Under the pieces are notes generated by a model, which was not told the DNA's origin, searched no databases, and saw only the letters and a list, made by a program, of their open reading frames with translations. Below, one piece after another: positions 22,911-31,132 of a stretch of 64,000 bases of DNA. The DNA is from Clavibacter phaseoli (GTDB lineage: Bacteria > Actinomycetota > Actinomycetes > Actinomycetales > Microbacteriaceae): positions 2,542,001 to 2,606,000 of the forward strand of contig NZ_CP040786.1 of assembly GCF_021922925.1 (NCBI RefSeq), in the 5' to 3' direction. The position numbers and the translations under genes are program-made. Every line of letters begins with the position of its first letter. Position 1 is the first letter of the stretch.

Positions 22911-23921
22911 ATGTCCCGCCGTCCGACCATCCACGACGTCGCCGCTGCCGCCGGCGTCTCGGTGTCCACCGTGTCCAAGGCCGTGAACGGGCGGTACGGG
23001 ATCTCGGCCGAGACGTCGAGCCGCGTGATGGAGGTCGTCGAGCGCCTGGGCTACGAGTCGAGCCTCGTCGCGAGCAGCATGCGCTCCCACCGCACCGGCG
23101 TGATCGGCGTGCTCGTGGCGGGCTTCGAGCCGTTCAGCGCCGAGATCCTCAAGGGCGTCGGCGCCGCGCTCCGCAACTCCCGCTACGACCTCCTGGCCTA
23201 CAGCGGCTCCCGCCAGGTGGACAACACGGGATGGGAGCGCCGGTCGCTCAGCCGCCTGAGCGGCACCCTCATCGACGGCGCGATCATGGTGACGCCCACG
23301 GTCGTGACCGCCCAGACGGAGATCCCCGTCGTCTCCATCGACCCGCACACGGGTCCCGCCGACCTGCCGAGCGTCGAGTCCGACAGCCTCGGCGGCGCGC
23401 TCCAGGCGACGCGGCACCTCCTCGAGCTCGGGCACCGGCGCATCGGGTTCCTGGCCGGCCGCCCGGACCTCCGCTCCGCGAGCCTGCGCGAGGCCGGCTA
23501 CCGGCGCGCGCTGCAGGACGCCGGCATCGCGTTCGACCCGGCGCTCGTGCGCGCGGGCCTGTTCCTCACCGCGGCCGCGCGGGAGCCGGCGCGCGCTCTG
23601 CTCTCGATGCCGGACCGGCCGACCGCGATCTTCGCCGCCAACGACCTGTCGGGCATCGCCATCCTGCAGGTGGCGGCCGAGCTCGGGATCCGCGTGCCCG
23701 AGGACCTATCCGTCATCGGCTTCGACGACATCCCGGAGGCCTCGCAGATGACGCCGCCGCTCACCACGATCCGCCAGCCCATGCAGCGCCTCGGGACGAC
23801 CGCGGTGGACCTCCTCATGTCGCTCATGGACGGCGGGCAGCCGGAGGCGATGCGCGTGCAGCTGCCGACCCGGCTCGTGCGCCGCGCGACGACGGGGCCG
23901 CCGCCGGCACGCCGCCGCTGA
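22911..23921 (+). CDS. LacI family transcriptional repressor
   Basis: A 336-aa LacI/GalR regulator. The helix-turn-helix is at residues 6-25 (TIHDVAAAAGVSVSTVSKAV), the hinge helix ends near LVASSMRSHRTG, and a periplasmic-binding-protein-like effector domain follows (VIGFDDIPEASQMTPPLTTI near the C-terminus). It is divergent from the beta-glucoside importer/GH3 operon and probably represses it until the sugar binds. ATG 22911 is preferred over GTG 22902 because the HTH normally starts within five residues and TAGGGT sits 7 bases upstream. Confidence 0.93.
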   Translation: MSRRPTIHDVAAAAGVSVSTVSKAVNGRYGISAETSSRVMEVVERLGYESSLVASSMRSHRTGVIGVLVAGFEPFSAEILKGVGAALRNSRYDLLAYSGSRQVDNTGWERRSLSRLSGTLIDGAIMVTPTVVTAQTEIPVVSIDPHTGPADLPSVESDSLGGALQATRHLLELGHRRIGFLAGRPDLRSASLREAGYRRALQDAGIAFDPALVRAGLFLTAAAREPARALLSMPDRPTAIFAANDLSGIAILQVAAELGIRVPEDLSVIGFDDIPEASQMTPPLTTIRQPMQRLGTTAVDLLMSLMDGGQPEAMRVQLPTRLVRRATTGPPPARRR

Positions 23922-23934
23922 CCGGCGCGCCTGA

Positions 23935-23940
23935 CAGGCT
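23935..23940 (+). promoter_or_regulatory. -10 element (CAGGCT) of the TPR gene
   Basis: CAGGCT followed by 6 bases and ATG 23947. Confidence 0.35.
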
Positions 23941-23946
23941 GGGCGC

Positions 23947-24450
23947 ATGGATCACGACGACTGGGACGACCGGGTCGCCGCCTTCTGGGCGCGCGCCGAC
24001 GACGAGCGGGCGGACGAGACCGTCGCCGCGATGCGGGCGCTGGTCGCCGAGCGGCTGGCCGACGATCCGCGGGCGCTCTTCGAGCTGGCCTGCGCGCACG
24101 ACTTCGTGGGCCGCGAGGCGGAGGCCGTGCCGCTCTACCGGGCGGCCCTCGCGGGCGGGCTGGGTCCGGAGCACGAGCCGCTCGCGGTGATCCAGCTCGC
24201 GAGCTCCCTGCGCAACGTCGGTGAGCCCGAGCAGGCGGTCGCGCTCCTGGAGGCGATGCCGGACGACGCGCACGCACCCGGCCGCGATGCGTTCCTCGCG
24301 CTCGCCCTGCACGACGCCGGCCGCCCGACGGAGGCGCTGGCCCTCGCGCTGCGCCAGCTCGCGCCCGCCCTGCCGGAGTACGGCCGGGCCGTCGCCGCGT
24401 ACGCGGAGGAGCTGTCCGAGCGCGGCCGGACGGATCCCGCCGCGGGCTAG
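23947..24450 (+). CDS. Tetratricopeptide-repeat-like protein
   Basis: A 167-aa all-helical protein with TPR-like pairs: FELACAHDFVGREAEAVPLY, QLASSLRNVGEPEQAVALLE and LALALHDAGRPTEALALAL. The size and pattern match a common small actinobacterial tetratricopeptide protein, probably a protein-protein adaptor of unknown partner. It is acidic at the N-terminus and cytosolic. Its last 4 bases overlap the 3' end of the convergent MFS gene, so there is no room for a terminator between them. Confidence 0.75.
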   Translation: MDHDDWDDRVAAFWARADDERADETVAAMRALVAERLADDPRALFELACAHDFVGREAEAVPLYRAALAGGLGPEHEPLAVIQLASSLRNVGEPEQAVALLEAMPDDAHAPGRDAFLALALHDAGRPTEALALALRQLAPALPEYGRAVAAYAEELSERGRTDPAAG

Positions 24451-25814
24451 GAGCCGGGCGTCGCGCGGGCCGCGTCCGCGGTCGTCGGGTCGGATCCGGC
24501 GTCGTGCCCGGGATCCGCGTCCGCCGCGTCCGCCTCCGCCTTCTTCGCGCGGGCGATGCGGATCGCGGCGCGGCCCGAGGGCAGGGAGATGGCGACCGTG
24601 ATCACGACGACCGTGATGATCCCCGCCGCCACCAGCAGCGCCTGCACGCTGAACACGTCGGCGAGCGGCCCGAACGCGACCGCGCCGATCGGGGTCGCGA
24701 GCGCCATGACGATCCCGACGTAGCTGAAGACGCGGCCGTGCATCTCGGGCGCGACCGTCTCCTGCACGAGCGTCATGAACGGCGCCGAGAACAGCGGCAC
24801 GAACAGGCCGATCGCGAACATGAACCCGTAGAAGACCCAGAGGTTCGGGCTCAGGCCGAGGCCCGCGGTGAAGACCGCGAAGCCGAAGCAGCTGACGAGG
24901 ATCAGCGTCATGCGGTCGGACTTCGCGAACAGCGTCGACACGAGGGCGCCGCCGCCGAGCATCCCGACGCTGAAGGCGATCTCGAGCACGGTCACCATCC
25001 ACACCTCGGTGCCGTAGGTGCGGGCCACCAGCAGCGGCGTGATGAACGACGGCGCCACCGTGAGCAGGAAGATGATCGCGAAGACCACGAGCAGCCAGCG
25101 CACGACGGGGTTGCCGCCGATGTAGCGGATCCCCTCGACGAGGTCCTCCCGGTACGTCGAGGTCTTGTCGGCGATGGATGCGAGCGTCGGCACGGCGACC
25201 GAGACGAGGAACGCGATGCCGATCGCGGCCGTGATCGCGTCGACGAAGAACAGGGGCACGAGGCCGTAGGCCGCGAAGATGGCGCCCGCGGCGGCCGGCG
25301 CGAGCAGGGCCATGGCCGACTGGATGGTGCCGAAGATCCCGTTGATCCGCAGCAGCTGCTCGGGCGGCACGATCTGCGGGATCATCGCCTGCACCGCGGG
25401 CGTCTGGAACCCGGCGCCGACGGAGCGCACGGCGACCGCGAGCAGGATGATCCAGAGGTCGGTGACCCCGTTCATCATGAGCAGGGCGAGCGCGAGGGTG
25501 ACGATCGCGATGCTGCTGTCGGACACGATGACGAGCACGCGGCGGTTCATGCGGTCGGCGAGGGTGCCGCCGAAGATCGAGACGATGCCCTGCGGCAGGA
25601 ACGCGGCGACCGCGTAGAGCGCGACCGCGAGGCCCGACCGGGTCTCGAACGTGACGTACCACATGACCGCGTACTGGACGAGCATCGAGCCGAACAGCGA
25701 GACGGTCTGGCCGCTGAGGAAGAGGGTCGCGTTGCGCTTCCAGCGGGCGGCGACGACGGCCTGGTCGGCCGCGCTCATCTCGGGCACGTCGGCAGGGGCT
25801 GCCGGGTCGCTCAT
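24447..25814 (-). CDS. MFS transporter (DHA3-like drug/metabolite exporter)
   Basis: A 455-aa major facilitator with about 12 membrane helices. The start (WKRNATLFLSGQTVSLFGSM) and the loop after helix 2-3 (LADRMNRRVLVIVSD) are typical of the DHA3 group, which includes macrolide and multidrug exporters. It has a charged, acidic C-terminal tail of about 40 aa. The substrate is not inferable. It stands alone: upstream is the anti-sigma/sigma pair, across 88 bp. Confidence 0.88.
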   Translation of the reverse strand: MSDPAAPADVPEMSAADQAVVAARWKRNATLFLSGQTVSLFGSMLVQYAVMWYVTFETRSGLAVALYAVAAFLPQGIVSIFGGTLADRMNRRVLVIVSDSSIAIVTLALALLMMNGVTDLWIILLAVAVRSVGAGFQTPAVQAMIPQIVPPEQLLRINGIFGTIQSAMALLAPAAAGAIFAAYGLVPLFFVDAITAAIGIAFLVSVAVPTLASIADKTSTYREDLVEGIRYIGGNPVVRWLLVVFAIIFLLTVAPSFITPLLVARTYGTEVWMVTVLEIAFSVGMLGGGALVSTLFAKSDRMTLILVSCFGFAVFTAGLGLSPNLWVFYGFMFAIGLFVPLFSAPFMTLVQETVAPEMHGRVFSYVGIVMALATPIGAVAFGPLADVFSVQALLVAAGIITVVVITVAISLPSGRAAIRIARAKKAEADAADADPGHDAGSDPTTADAARATPGS

Positions 25815-25902
25815 CGGGTCCTCGCCTGCTCGCGTTTCCTCGGGTGTGGGACGCCAGGCTACGGCGCGGCGGGGGCGGCGCGCCAGGGTGGGGCGACGTT
25901 GA

Positions 25903-26688
25903 TCAGAGATCCCGGCTGGCCAGCACCACGTCGGAGTCGGATGGCGTGATCTGCACCGTGCGGATGCTCTCGATCGGGAGGCTCGAGGTGGCCGCGAGCT
26001 GGGTCGCCTCGGCCTGGCCCGCGCCCCACGTGGCGACGATCGTGCGGGTGCCGTCGTCGGCGATCGCGACGAGGTCGTAGGCGCCCTTGCCCGCGCCGCC
26101 GCCCGCGTAGGCGCAGCTCCAGTCGAAGCGCGTGCCCCACGGCTTGGCGGTCACGGCGAGCTGGGCGGTGACGGCGTCGTCGAGCTCGGAGCGCATGCTG
26201 ACGGCGTCGGCGGGCAGGCCCTCGCCGAGGGTCGGATCCGCGGCGGGCGACGAGACGGCGGGGGTCGGATCGGCGACGGGCGCGCTCACGCCGGCCCGCA
26301 GCGCCGAGCCGAGGGCGGCGCCGCCCGCGAGGAGCGCGACGGCGGCGGCCGCGAGGATCCACCGGCCGGTGCGGCGGGTCAGCGGCGGCCGGGCGGCACC
26401 CGCGGCGGGGCGACGGCGGCGGCGCGGCACCCGGTGGGCGGACGCGTCCGGCGCGGGCGCGGCGGGCTGCGGCACGGCGGGGGCCTCGGGCTCGTCCATG
26501 AGCGCGATCGCCTCCTCGACGGGCAGCATCCGCAGCACGCCGGGCAGCCCGGAGAGCTCGGCGAGGGAGCGCACGCACGCGTCGCACCCCTCGAGGTGGG
26601 CCTCGAAGAGCGCGCGGTCGGTGGCGCTCAGGCTGCCGAGCACGTACGCGGCATCCCACTCGTGGATGTCGTCGGCGCGGTCGTTCAT
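25903..26688 (-). CDS. Membrane-bound anti-sigma factor (RskA-like)
   Basis: A 261-aa anti-sigma factor. The N-terminal zinc-finger-type domain has H-x3-C-x2-C (HLEGCDACV, about residues 31-38). A Pro/Ala/Arg-rich linker and one membrane helix (WILAAAAVALLAGGAAL, about 105-125) follow, then an extracytoplasmic RskA-like domain. It should hold the neighbouring ECF sigma factor inactive until a signal outside triggers proteolysis. ATG 26688 overlaps the sigma gene stop as ATGA, so the two are co-translated. YceI at 27382, divergent from the sigma gene, is a candidate target. Confidence 0.88.
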   Translation of the reverse strand: MNDRADDIHEWDAAYVLGSLSATDRALFEAHLEGCDACVRSLAELSGLPGVLRMLPVEEAIALMDEPEAPAVPQPAAPAPDASAHRVPRRRRRPAAGAARPPLTRRTGRWILAAAAVALLAGGAALGSALRAGVSAPVADPTPAVSSPAADPTLGEGLPADAVSMRSELDDAVTAQLAVTAKPWGTRFDWSCAYAGGGAGKGAYDLVAIADDGTRTIVATWGAGQAEATQLAATSSLPIESIRTVQITPSDSDVVLASRDL

Positions 26689-27191
26689 CGGGTGACTCCT
26701 CGTTCCTGCAGGGCGAGCCGGAGCGCCTTGAGCGCGTAGTGGAGGCGGGACTTGATGGTGCCGGGCGGGACGCCCTCGCGTTCGGCCGTCTCCACGACCG
26801 TCCGGCCCAGGTGGTAGCAGCTGACGACGGCGCGGCGGTGCTCGGCGGACAGCGACGCGAGCGCCTCGGCGACGAGCAGGCGGTCGATGATCGCGTCGGA
26901 GGCGTCGGCGACCGGATCCTCCGGCAGCACGTCGGTCGGCGTCTCGCGGCCGCGCCAGGCGCTGCGCCGGTCGTCGATCACGAGGTTCCGCACCACGGTG
27001 AAGAGCCAGCGGCGGGCCGACTCGTCGTCCTCGGCGAGGATCGCGGGCGAGCGCCAGGCCCGCAGCAGCGCCTCCTGCACGACGTCCTCGGCGAGCGCGG
27101 GATCCCCCGTGAGCCGCAGCGCGTACCGCTGGAGCGCGGGTGCGTGCGCATCGTGCAGCGCCCGCATGCGGGCCGTGCTCTCCGTGGTCAT
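26685..27191 (-). CDS. ECF RNA polymerase sigma factor (SigK/SigL-like)
   Basis: A 168-aa group 4 sigma factor. Region 2 covers about residues 8-75 (LAEDVVQEALLRAWRSP) and region 4 about 108-160 (LSAEHRRAVVSCYHLGRT, GVPPGTIKSRLHYALK). It is followed directly by its anti-sigma factor, the layout of the SigK-RskA type. Such pairs autoregulate; the intergenic region (27192-27381) should hold their own promoter, but I cannot define one with confidence. The start at 27191 fits the family N-terminus. Confidence 0.92.
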   Translation of the reverse strand: MTTESTARMRALHDAHAPALQRYALRLTGDPALAEDVVQEALLRAWRSPAILAEDDESARRWLFTVVRNLVIDDRRSAWRGRETPTDVLPEDPVADASDAIIDRLLVAEALASLSAEHRRAVVSCYHLGRTVVETAEREGVPPGTIKSRLHYALKALRLALQERGVTR

Positions 27192-27284
27192 CCGTGCCTC
27201 CTCCCTCCACGACGAGATGGACGGCCGGAAGGTTCACCGCTCCGGGGAATCATCGCAGGCGGATCCTGAACCTGGCAGCACCCT

Positions 27285-27300
27285 GAACGCGTGAACGTTC
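27285..27300. promoter_or_regulatory. Inverted repeat between sigma and yceI genes
   Basis: GAACG-N6-CGTTC, perfect 5-bp arms, in the divergent sigma/YceI intergenic region. It could be an operator or part of an ECF-type promoter; weak evidence. Confidence 0.25.
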
Positions 27301-27381
27301 CTCCGCGCTGGCCCGTCGTCCCTGATGTCGGCGCAGCATCCAGCGCCGGCGGACGAGCACCATCCGGATCAGGAGACCTCC

Positions 27382-28074
27382 ATGCAGAAGAAGACCAAGA
27401 TCATCCTCGGCACGAGCGCGGCCGTGGTCGTCGTGCTCGGTGTCAGCGCCGCCGCGTTCGGCCCCGCCTTCTACCGCGACGTGATCGTCGGCGCCCCCGA
27501 GGCCGCCCCGTCCGTCTCGGCCGCGCCCGCCGACTCCACGCTCGACACGAGCGACCTGTCCGGCGAGTGGCAGATCGGCACCGGCAGCACGGCCGGGTAC
27601 CGCGTCGACGAGGTGCTCAACGGCACCGACGTGACCGTCGTCGGCAAGACCGAGGACGTGACCGGCAGCATCACGGTCGACGGATCCACCCTCTCGGCCG
27701 CGACCGTGACGGTCGACGTCGCGAGCATCGCCACCGACGCGGCGCCCCGCGACGAGTACTTCCGCACCCAGGCCATGCAGGTCGACCAGTACCCCGACGC
27801 GACGTTCACGCTCACGCAGCCGGTCGACGCGGCCGTGCCTGCCGACGGCCAGGTCGCGACCGTCCAGGCGACCGGCGAGCTCACCATGCACGGCGTGACG
27901 CAGACCGTCACGGTGCCGCTGCAGGCCGCGCTCTCGGGCGACGGCGTGCAGGTGAGCGGATCCATCCCCGTCACGTTCTCCGACTACGGCGTCCAGGCCC
28001 CGAGCCTCGGCTTCGTCAGCGTCGAGGACCAGGGCACGGTCGAGTTCCTGGTGTCGGCCACGCCGACGAACTAG
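27382..28074 (+). CDS. YceI family lipid-binding protein, membrane-anchored
   Basis: A 230-aa YceI-domain protein. An N-terminal membrane anchor/signal (IILGTSAAVVVVLGVSAAAF, about 6-25) is followed by a Ser/Ala/Pro linker and the YceI lipocalin-like barrel (about 55-225; SITVDGSTLSAATVTVDV, MHGVTQTVTVPLQ, FSDYGVQAPSLGFVSVED). YceI proteins bind isoprenoid-type lipids. ATG 27382 follows AGGAG. It is divergent from the ECF sigma operon, as in other actinobacteria where the sigma factor controls it, so it is a probable regulon member. Confidence 0.88.
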   Translation: MQKKTKIILGTSAAVVVVLGVSAAAFGPAFYRDVIVGAPEAAPSVSAAPADSTLDTSDLSGEWQIGTGSTAGYRVDEVLNGTDVTVVGKTEDVTGSITVDGSTLSAATVTVDVASIATDAAPRDEYFRTQAMQVDQYPDATFTLTQPVDAAVPADGQVATVQATGELTMHGVTQTVTVPLQAALSGDGVQVSGSIPVTFSDYGVQAPSLGFVSVEDQGTVEFLVSATPTN

Positions 28075-28101
28075 TCCCGACCCGCCCTTCGGGGCCGCGA
28101 G

Positions 28102-28149
28102 GACGAGGGGAGGAGGAGCGCATCCGGGTCGCTCCCCCTCCCCTTCGTC
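28102..28149. terminator. Bidirectional terminator hairpin
   Basis: A long inverted repeat, about 19 bp with one bulged base and one mismatch, pairs 28102-28120 with 28130-28149. It lies between convergent genes ending at 28074 and 28158. Confidence 0.65.
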
Positions 28150-28157
28150 GTGCGCTC

Positions 28158-28826
28158 CTACTCGTCGTCCATGTCGGCGGCGAAGCGGCGGAAGTCGCCG
28201 CGCTCCTCGTGCATCGCCCAGAGGGTGTCCGCGAGGGCCTTCGGGTCCTTCGTCGGGTGGCCCGGCGTGATGGCGCCGGGGATGATCAGCTGGCCCACGT
28301 GGATCCCGTCGCCCGCGAGCGCCTCGTGGATCATCTGCCCGTAGGCGCTCTCGCCCGCGAATGCGATGGAGGTGCCGGCGTACTTCGGCAGCGGCTGCAC
28401 GGCGGTGCCGCCGTTGATGAACAGGACCGTCCCGCGTCCGAGCACGCGCATGCCCTGCAGCACCTGGTGCACGGCGGCGACGGGCGCCTGGATGGAGAAC
28501 TCGAACGCGCCGACGAGGTCGCCGGGCGTGGTCTCGAGGACCGGCCGCAGGAACTCCTTCTGCGGCAGCGGGCTGTACTGGAGGACCTCGACGGGCCCGA
28601 GGTCCTGCGCCGCCCGGTCGAGCGCGGCGGCGAGCGCCACGTGGTCGCGGACGTTCGCGGCGTACCCGCGGGCGGTGATCCCCTCGTCGGCGAGGGTGCG
28701 CGCGAGCTCGTCGACGTGCTCCTGGCTGCGCGAGACGAGCGCGACGGCGAGGCCCTCGGCTCCGAAGCGGCGGGCGACGGCGGCGCCGAGGCCGGCGCCG
28801 GCCCCCACGATGGCGATGGTGGTCAT
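28158..28826 (-). CDS. Divergent SDR-like protein lacking the catalytic Lys
   Basis: A 222-aa Rossmann protein of the SDR superfamily. The nucleotide motif is GAGAGLG (residues 8-14), with VSRS at the adenine-binding position. The catalytic YxxxK is replaced: after INGGTAVQPLP the sequence is KYAGTSIAF, so the Lys position is Ser. The NNAG motif is also changed (LQYSPLPQKEF). It may bind NAD(P) without normal dehydrogenase chemistry, or belong to an SDR subgroup with other residues. It stands alone, and the start at 28826 has a strong Shine-Dalgarno (AGGAGG). Confidence 0.78.
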   Translation of the reverse strand: MTTIAIVGAGAGLGAAVARRFGAEGLAVALVSRSQEHVDELARTLADEGITARGYAANVRDHVALAAALDRAAQDLGPVEVLQYSPLPQKEFLRPVLETTPGDLVGAFEFSIQAPVAAVHQVLQGMRVLGRGTVLFINGGTAVQPLPKYAGTSIAFAGESAYGQMIHEALAGDGIHVGQLIIPGAITPGHPTKDPKALADTLWAMHEERGDFRRFAADMDDE

Positions 28827-28979
28827 GGTTCTCCTCCTGCGGATCGGACGGATGGGCGGCCGGGCGTCGGGTGCGCGCGCGGCTCGCGGGTTCGACGCTA
28901 GGCCCGTCGGGCAGCGGCGTCCGGGTCACGGCGGCGGCCCGTCGACCAGCGGACACGGACCCGGGCGCGCGCCGGCCGC

Positions 28980-28985
28980 TAGCGT
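28980..28985 (+). promoter_or_regulatory. -10 element (TAGCGT) of the gene at 28992
   Basis: TAGCGT followed by 6 bases and ATG 28992. Confidence 0.45.
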
Positions 28986-28991
28986 GGCGGG

Positions 28992-29468
28992 ATGCAGCTG
29001 ACGCCCGAGCTCGCCGCGCAGCTCGCGCGGGTGCCGCGGACGCACGGCGGGCTGCTGGCGCCGTGCCGGATCACGCTGCGATCGGGGCACGTGCGCGATC
29101 GGGTGCGCGTGGCCGAGCGCTCGGAGCTCGCGCGGGCCGGGATCCGGCCGGGGCCCGCCTTCGAGGTGGAGGACGTCGCGCGCATCGAGGACAGCCCGTT
29201 GCGACTGGCGGCGGAGCTGGCCGAGCGGATCCACGCGGCCGGCGAGTCCGGCATGGGGTACCTGCGGTTCCTGGTGCGGATGCGCGACGGATCCGTCCTG
29301 CCGTTCGTCACCGGCGGGAGCGCCGACTTCCCCGACTGGCCGCCGGGGGTGGATCCGCGCGACGCCGTCGACGTGCTCCCGCACGGCGGCCGCGAGGTGT
29401 TCCTGCACCGCCCGCCGACTCCGCACGAGAGCGGCGCGCCCGCGGGCTGGCTGCTCTACGACGCGTAG
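28992..29468 (+). CDS. Hypothetical protein, 158 aa
   Basis: I do not recognise this protein. It is 158 aa, soluble and Arg-rich in the first third (TLRSGHVRDRVRVAERSEL), with one Cys (LLAPCRITLRSG). The middle has a helix LRLAAELAERIHAAGES followed by GMGYLRFLVRMRDGSVLPFV, which looks like an alpha-beta domain. No signal peptide is seen. ATG 28992 has TAGCGT 6 bases upstream. It is convergent with the TetR gene, 9 bp apart. Confidence 0.6.
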   Translation: MQLTPELAAQLARVPRTHGGLLAPCRITLRSGHVRDRVRVAERSELARAGIRPGPAFEVEDVARIEDSPLRLAAELAERIHAAGESGMGYLRFLVRMRDGSVLPFVTGGSADFPDWPPGVDPRDAVDVLPHGGREVFLHRPPTPHESGAPAGWLLYDA

Positions 29469-29477
29469 GCCGCGGGG

Positions 29478-30092
29478 TCAGGGCCGCGCGGCCGCCGCGA
29501 GCAGCGCCCGGGCCGCGTCGCGCGCGACCTGCAGCGGACGGCCGAAGGTGCCCATGCCGATCGTCACGAGGCCGCCCTCGTAGATCAGCATCAGCGTGCG
29601 GGCGGTGGCCGCCGCGTCGGGCACCCCCGCCTCGTGGCACAGGTCCCGGATCAGCTCGTGCAGCCACGCCTTCTGCCGCATGACCTCGGGGAGGACGTCG
29701 TGGCCGTCGTCGTCGGCGCCCAGGTCGCCGGCGCCGAGCTCCGCGCGCGCGTTGATCGCGCTGCAGCCCTTGGGCGTGTTGACGTCGGCCCACGAGACGG
29801 CCGCGTCGAACACGGCCAGCACCCGGTCGATCCCGGGCTCGGGCGTGCGCGCGAGCCGCGCCGCGAGGTGCTCGCGCCAGCGCGCGTCGCGGTGCTGCAG
29901 GTACGCCACCACGAGCTGCTCCTTGGAGCCGAAGCGGTCGTAGATCGTCTTCTTGGTGACGCCGGCGGCCGCGGCGATCGCGTCGACGCCGACCACGTGG
30001 ATCCCCCGCGCGTAGAAGAGCTCGGACGCCGCGTCGAGCACGCGGCGGGCCCCGGGGGTGAGCGGGGCGAGGTCGGGCACGGCGGTGGGCAT
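29478..30092 (-). CDS. TetR family regulator of the adjacent exporter
   Basis: A 204-aa TetR regulator with the HTH at about residues 28-62 (VDAIAAAAGVTKKTIYDRFG, then SKEQLVVAYL). GCSAINARAEL and the C-terminal helices form the ligand domain. It is divergent from the EamA exporter with only 33 bp between the start codons, which contains a palindrome overlapping both -10 elements, so mutual repression is very likely. ATG 30092 has TATATT six bases upstream. Confidence 0.92.
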   Translation of the reverse strand: MPTAVPDLAPLTPGARRVLDAASELFYARGIHVVGVDAIAAAAGVTKKTIYDRFGSKEQLVVAYLQHRDARWREHLAARLARTPEPGIDRVLAVFDAAVSWADVNTPKGCSAINARAELGAGDLGADDDGHDVLPEVMRQKAWLHELIRDLCHEAGVPDAAATARTLMLIYEGGLVTIGMGTFGRPLQVARDAARALLAAAARP

Positions 30093-30098
30093 GCATCC

Positions 30099-30149
30099 AA
30101 TATACCGGTCTGTATAGTCGAGCCCATGACGAGTAGACAGATCGGTGTA
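30099..30149. promoter_or_regulatory. TetR operators and divergent leaderless promoters
   Basis: Minus -10 TATATT (30099-30104), 6 bases before ATG 30092; plus -10 TATAGT (30113-30118), 7 bases before ATG 30126. TATACCGGTCTGTATA (30101-30116, perfect 5-bp arms, 6-base centre) overlaps both. A second site, TAGACAGATCGGTGTA (30134-30149), matches the reverse complement of the first at 13 of 16 positions and lies inside the exporter gene. Confidence 0.65.
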
Positions 30150-31115
30150 CCTCGACCGCTGGTGACCATCGCCGCCGCCGCCGGCTTCGTGCTCGCCTGG
30201 AGCTCGGGCTTCCTCATCGCGGCCGTCGGCACGGTCGAGGTGCCGGCGACGACGCTGCTCGTCTGGCGGTTCGCGCCGCTCGCCGTGGCGCTCGTGGCGC
30301 TGGTCGTCGTGACCGGCGCGGCCCGCGGGATCGCGCCGCGGACGCTCGCGCGGCAGGCGCTCATCGGCGCGTTCGCGCAGCTCGGCTACTGCGCGTTCGT
30401 GTACGCGTCGATCGGCGCCGGCATCGCGACCGGGACGACCGCGCTCATCGACGCGGTGCAGCCGCTCGTCGTCGCGACGCTCGTCGGTCCGCTTCTCGGG
30501 CTGCGCGTGCGCGGCGCGCAGTGGGCCGGGCTCGCGTTCGGCGCCGTCGGCGTGGTGCTCGTGGTGCGGTCGCAGGCGGGGGCGGCGGACGCGGATCCGG
30601 TCGCCTACCTGCTGCCCGCGGCGGCGATGGCGTGCCTGGTCGCGGGGACGTTCCTCGAGCGCCGGTCGTCCGGCCGGCCGCCGGTGCTCGTGACGCTGAC
30701 CGTGCACGTCGTCGTCACGACGGTGGCGCTCGTGGTCGCCGCGGTCGCGAGCGGGATGCTGGCGCCGCCCGCGGATCCTGCGTTCTGGATCACCACGGTG
30801 GTCGCCGCCCTCGTGCCGACCCTCGCGGCCTACGGGCTGTACTGGTGGCTGCTCGAGCGGGTGGGGATCACGGCGCTCAACGCCCTGCTGTTCCTCGTCG
30901 CGCCGACCACCGCGGCGGCGGGCGCGCTCCTGCTCGGGGAGCGGATCACGGCGGTGACGCTCGCCGGGTTCGTGCTGTGCGGCGCGGGCGTGGCGGTGGT
31001 GCTGGCGACCGAGGCGCGGCGTGCGGCCTCGGTACCCGGCCGTGACGCGGCGACCGCCGAGGACCACCCCAGTCCGGGTGCGGATCCCCGCGCGCCGGCC
31101 ACCCGGGCCGCGTGA
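30126..31115 (+). CDS. EamA/DMT family metabolite exporter
   Basis: A 329-aa drug/metabolite transporter with ten predicted helices in two EamA repeats (first FVLAWSSGFLIAAVGTVEVP, second VGITALNALLFLVAPTTAA with LLLGERIT). It has a polar C-terminal tail of about 40 aa. The substrate is unknown; amino acids and other metabolites are usual for the family. It is controlled by the divergent TetR gene. A TATAGT -10 ends 7 bases before the ATG, so the mRNA is probably leaderless. Confidence 0.9.
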   Translation: MTSRQIGVPRPLVTIAAAAGFVLAWSSGFLIAAVGTVEVPATTLLVWRFAPLAVALVALVVVTGAARGIAPRTLARQALIGAFAQLGYCAFVYASIGAGIATGTTALIDAVQPLVVATLVGPLLGLRVRGAQWAGLAFGAVGVVLVVRSQAGAADADPVAYLLPAAAMACLVAGTFLERRSSGRPPVLVTLTVHVVVTTVALVVAAVASGMLAPPADPAFWITTVVAALVPTLAAYGLYWWLLERVGITALNALLFLVAPTTAAAGALLLGERITAVTLAGFVLCGAGVAVVLATEARRAASVPGRDAATAEDHPSPGADPRAPATRAA

Positions 31116-31120
31116 CGCCC

Positions 31121-31126
31121 TAGGGT
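31121..31126 (+). promoter_or_regulatory. -10 element (TAGGGT) of the lipoprotein gene
   Basis: TAGGGT followed by 6 bases and ATG 31133, five bases after the exporter stop. Confidence 0.45.
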
Positions 31127-31132
31127 CCCGAC

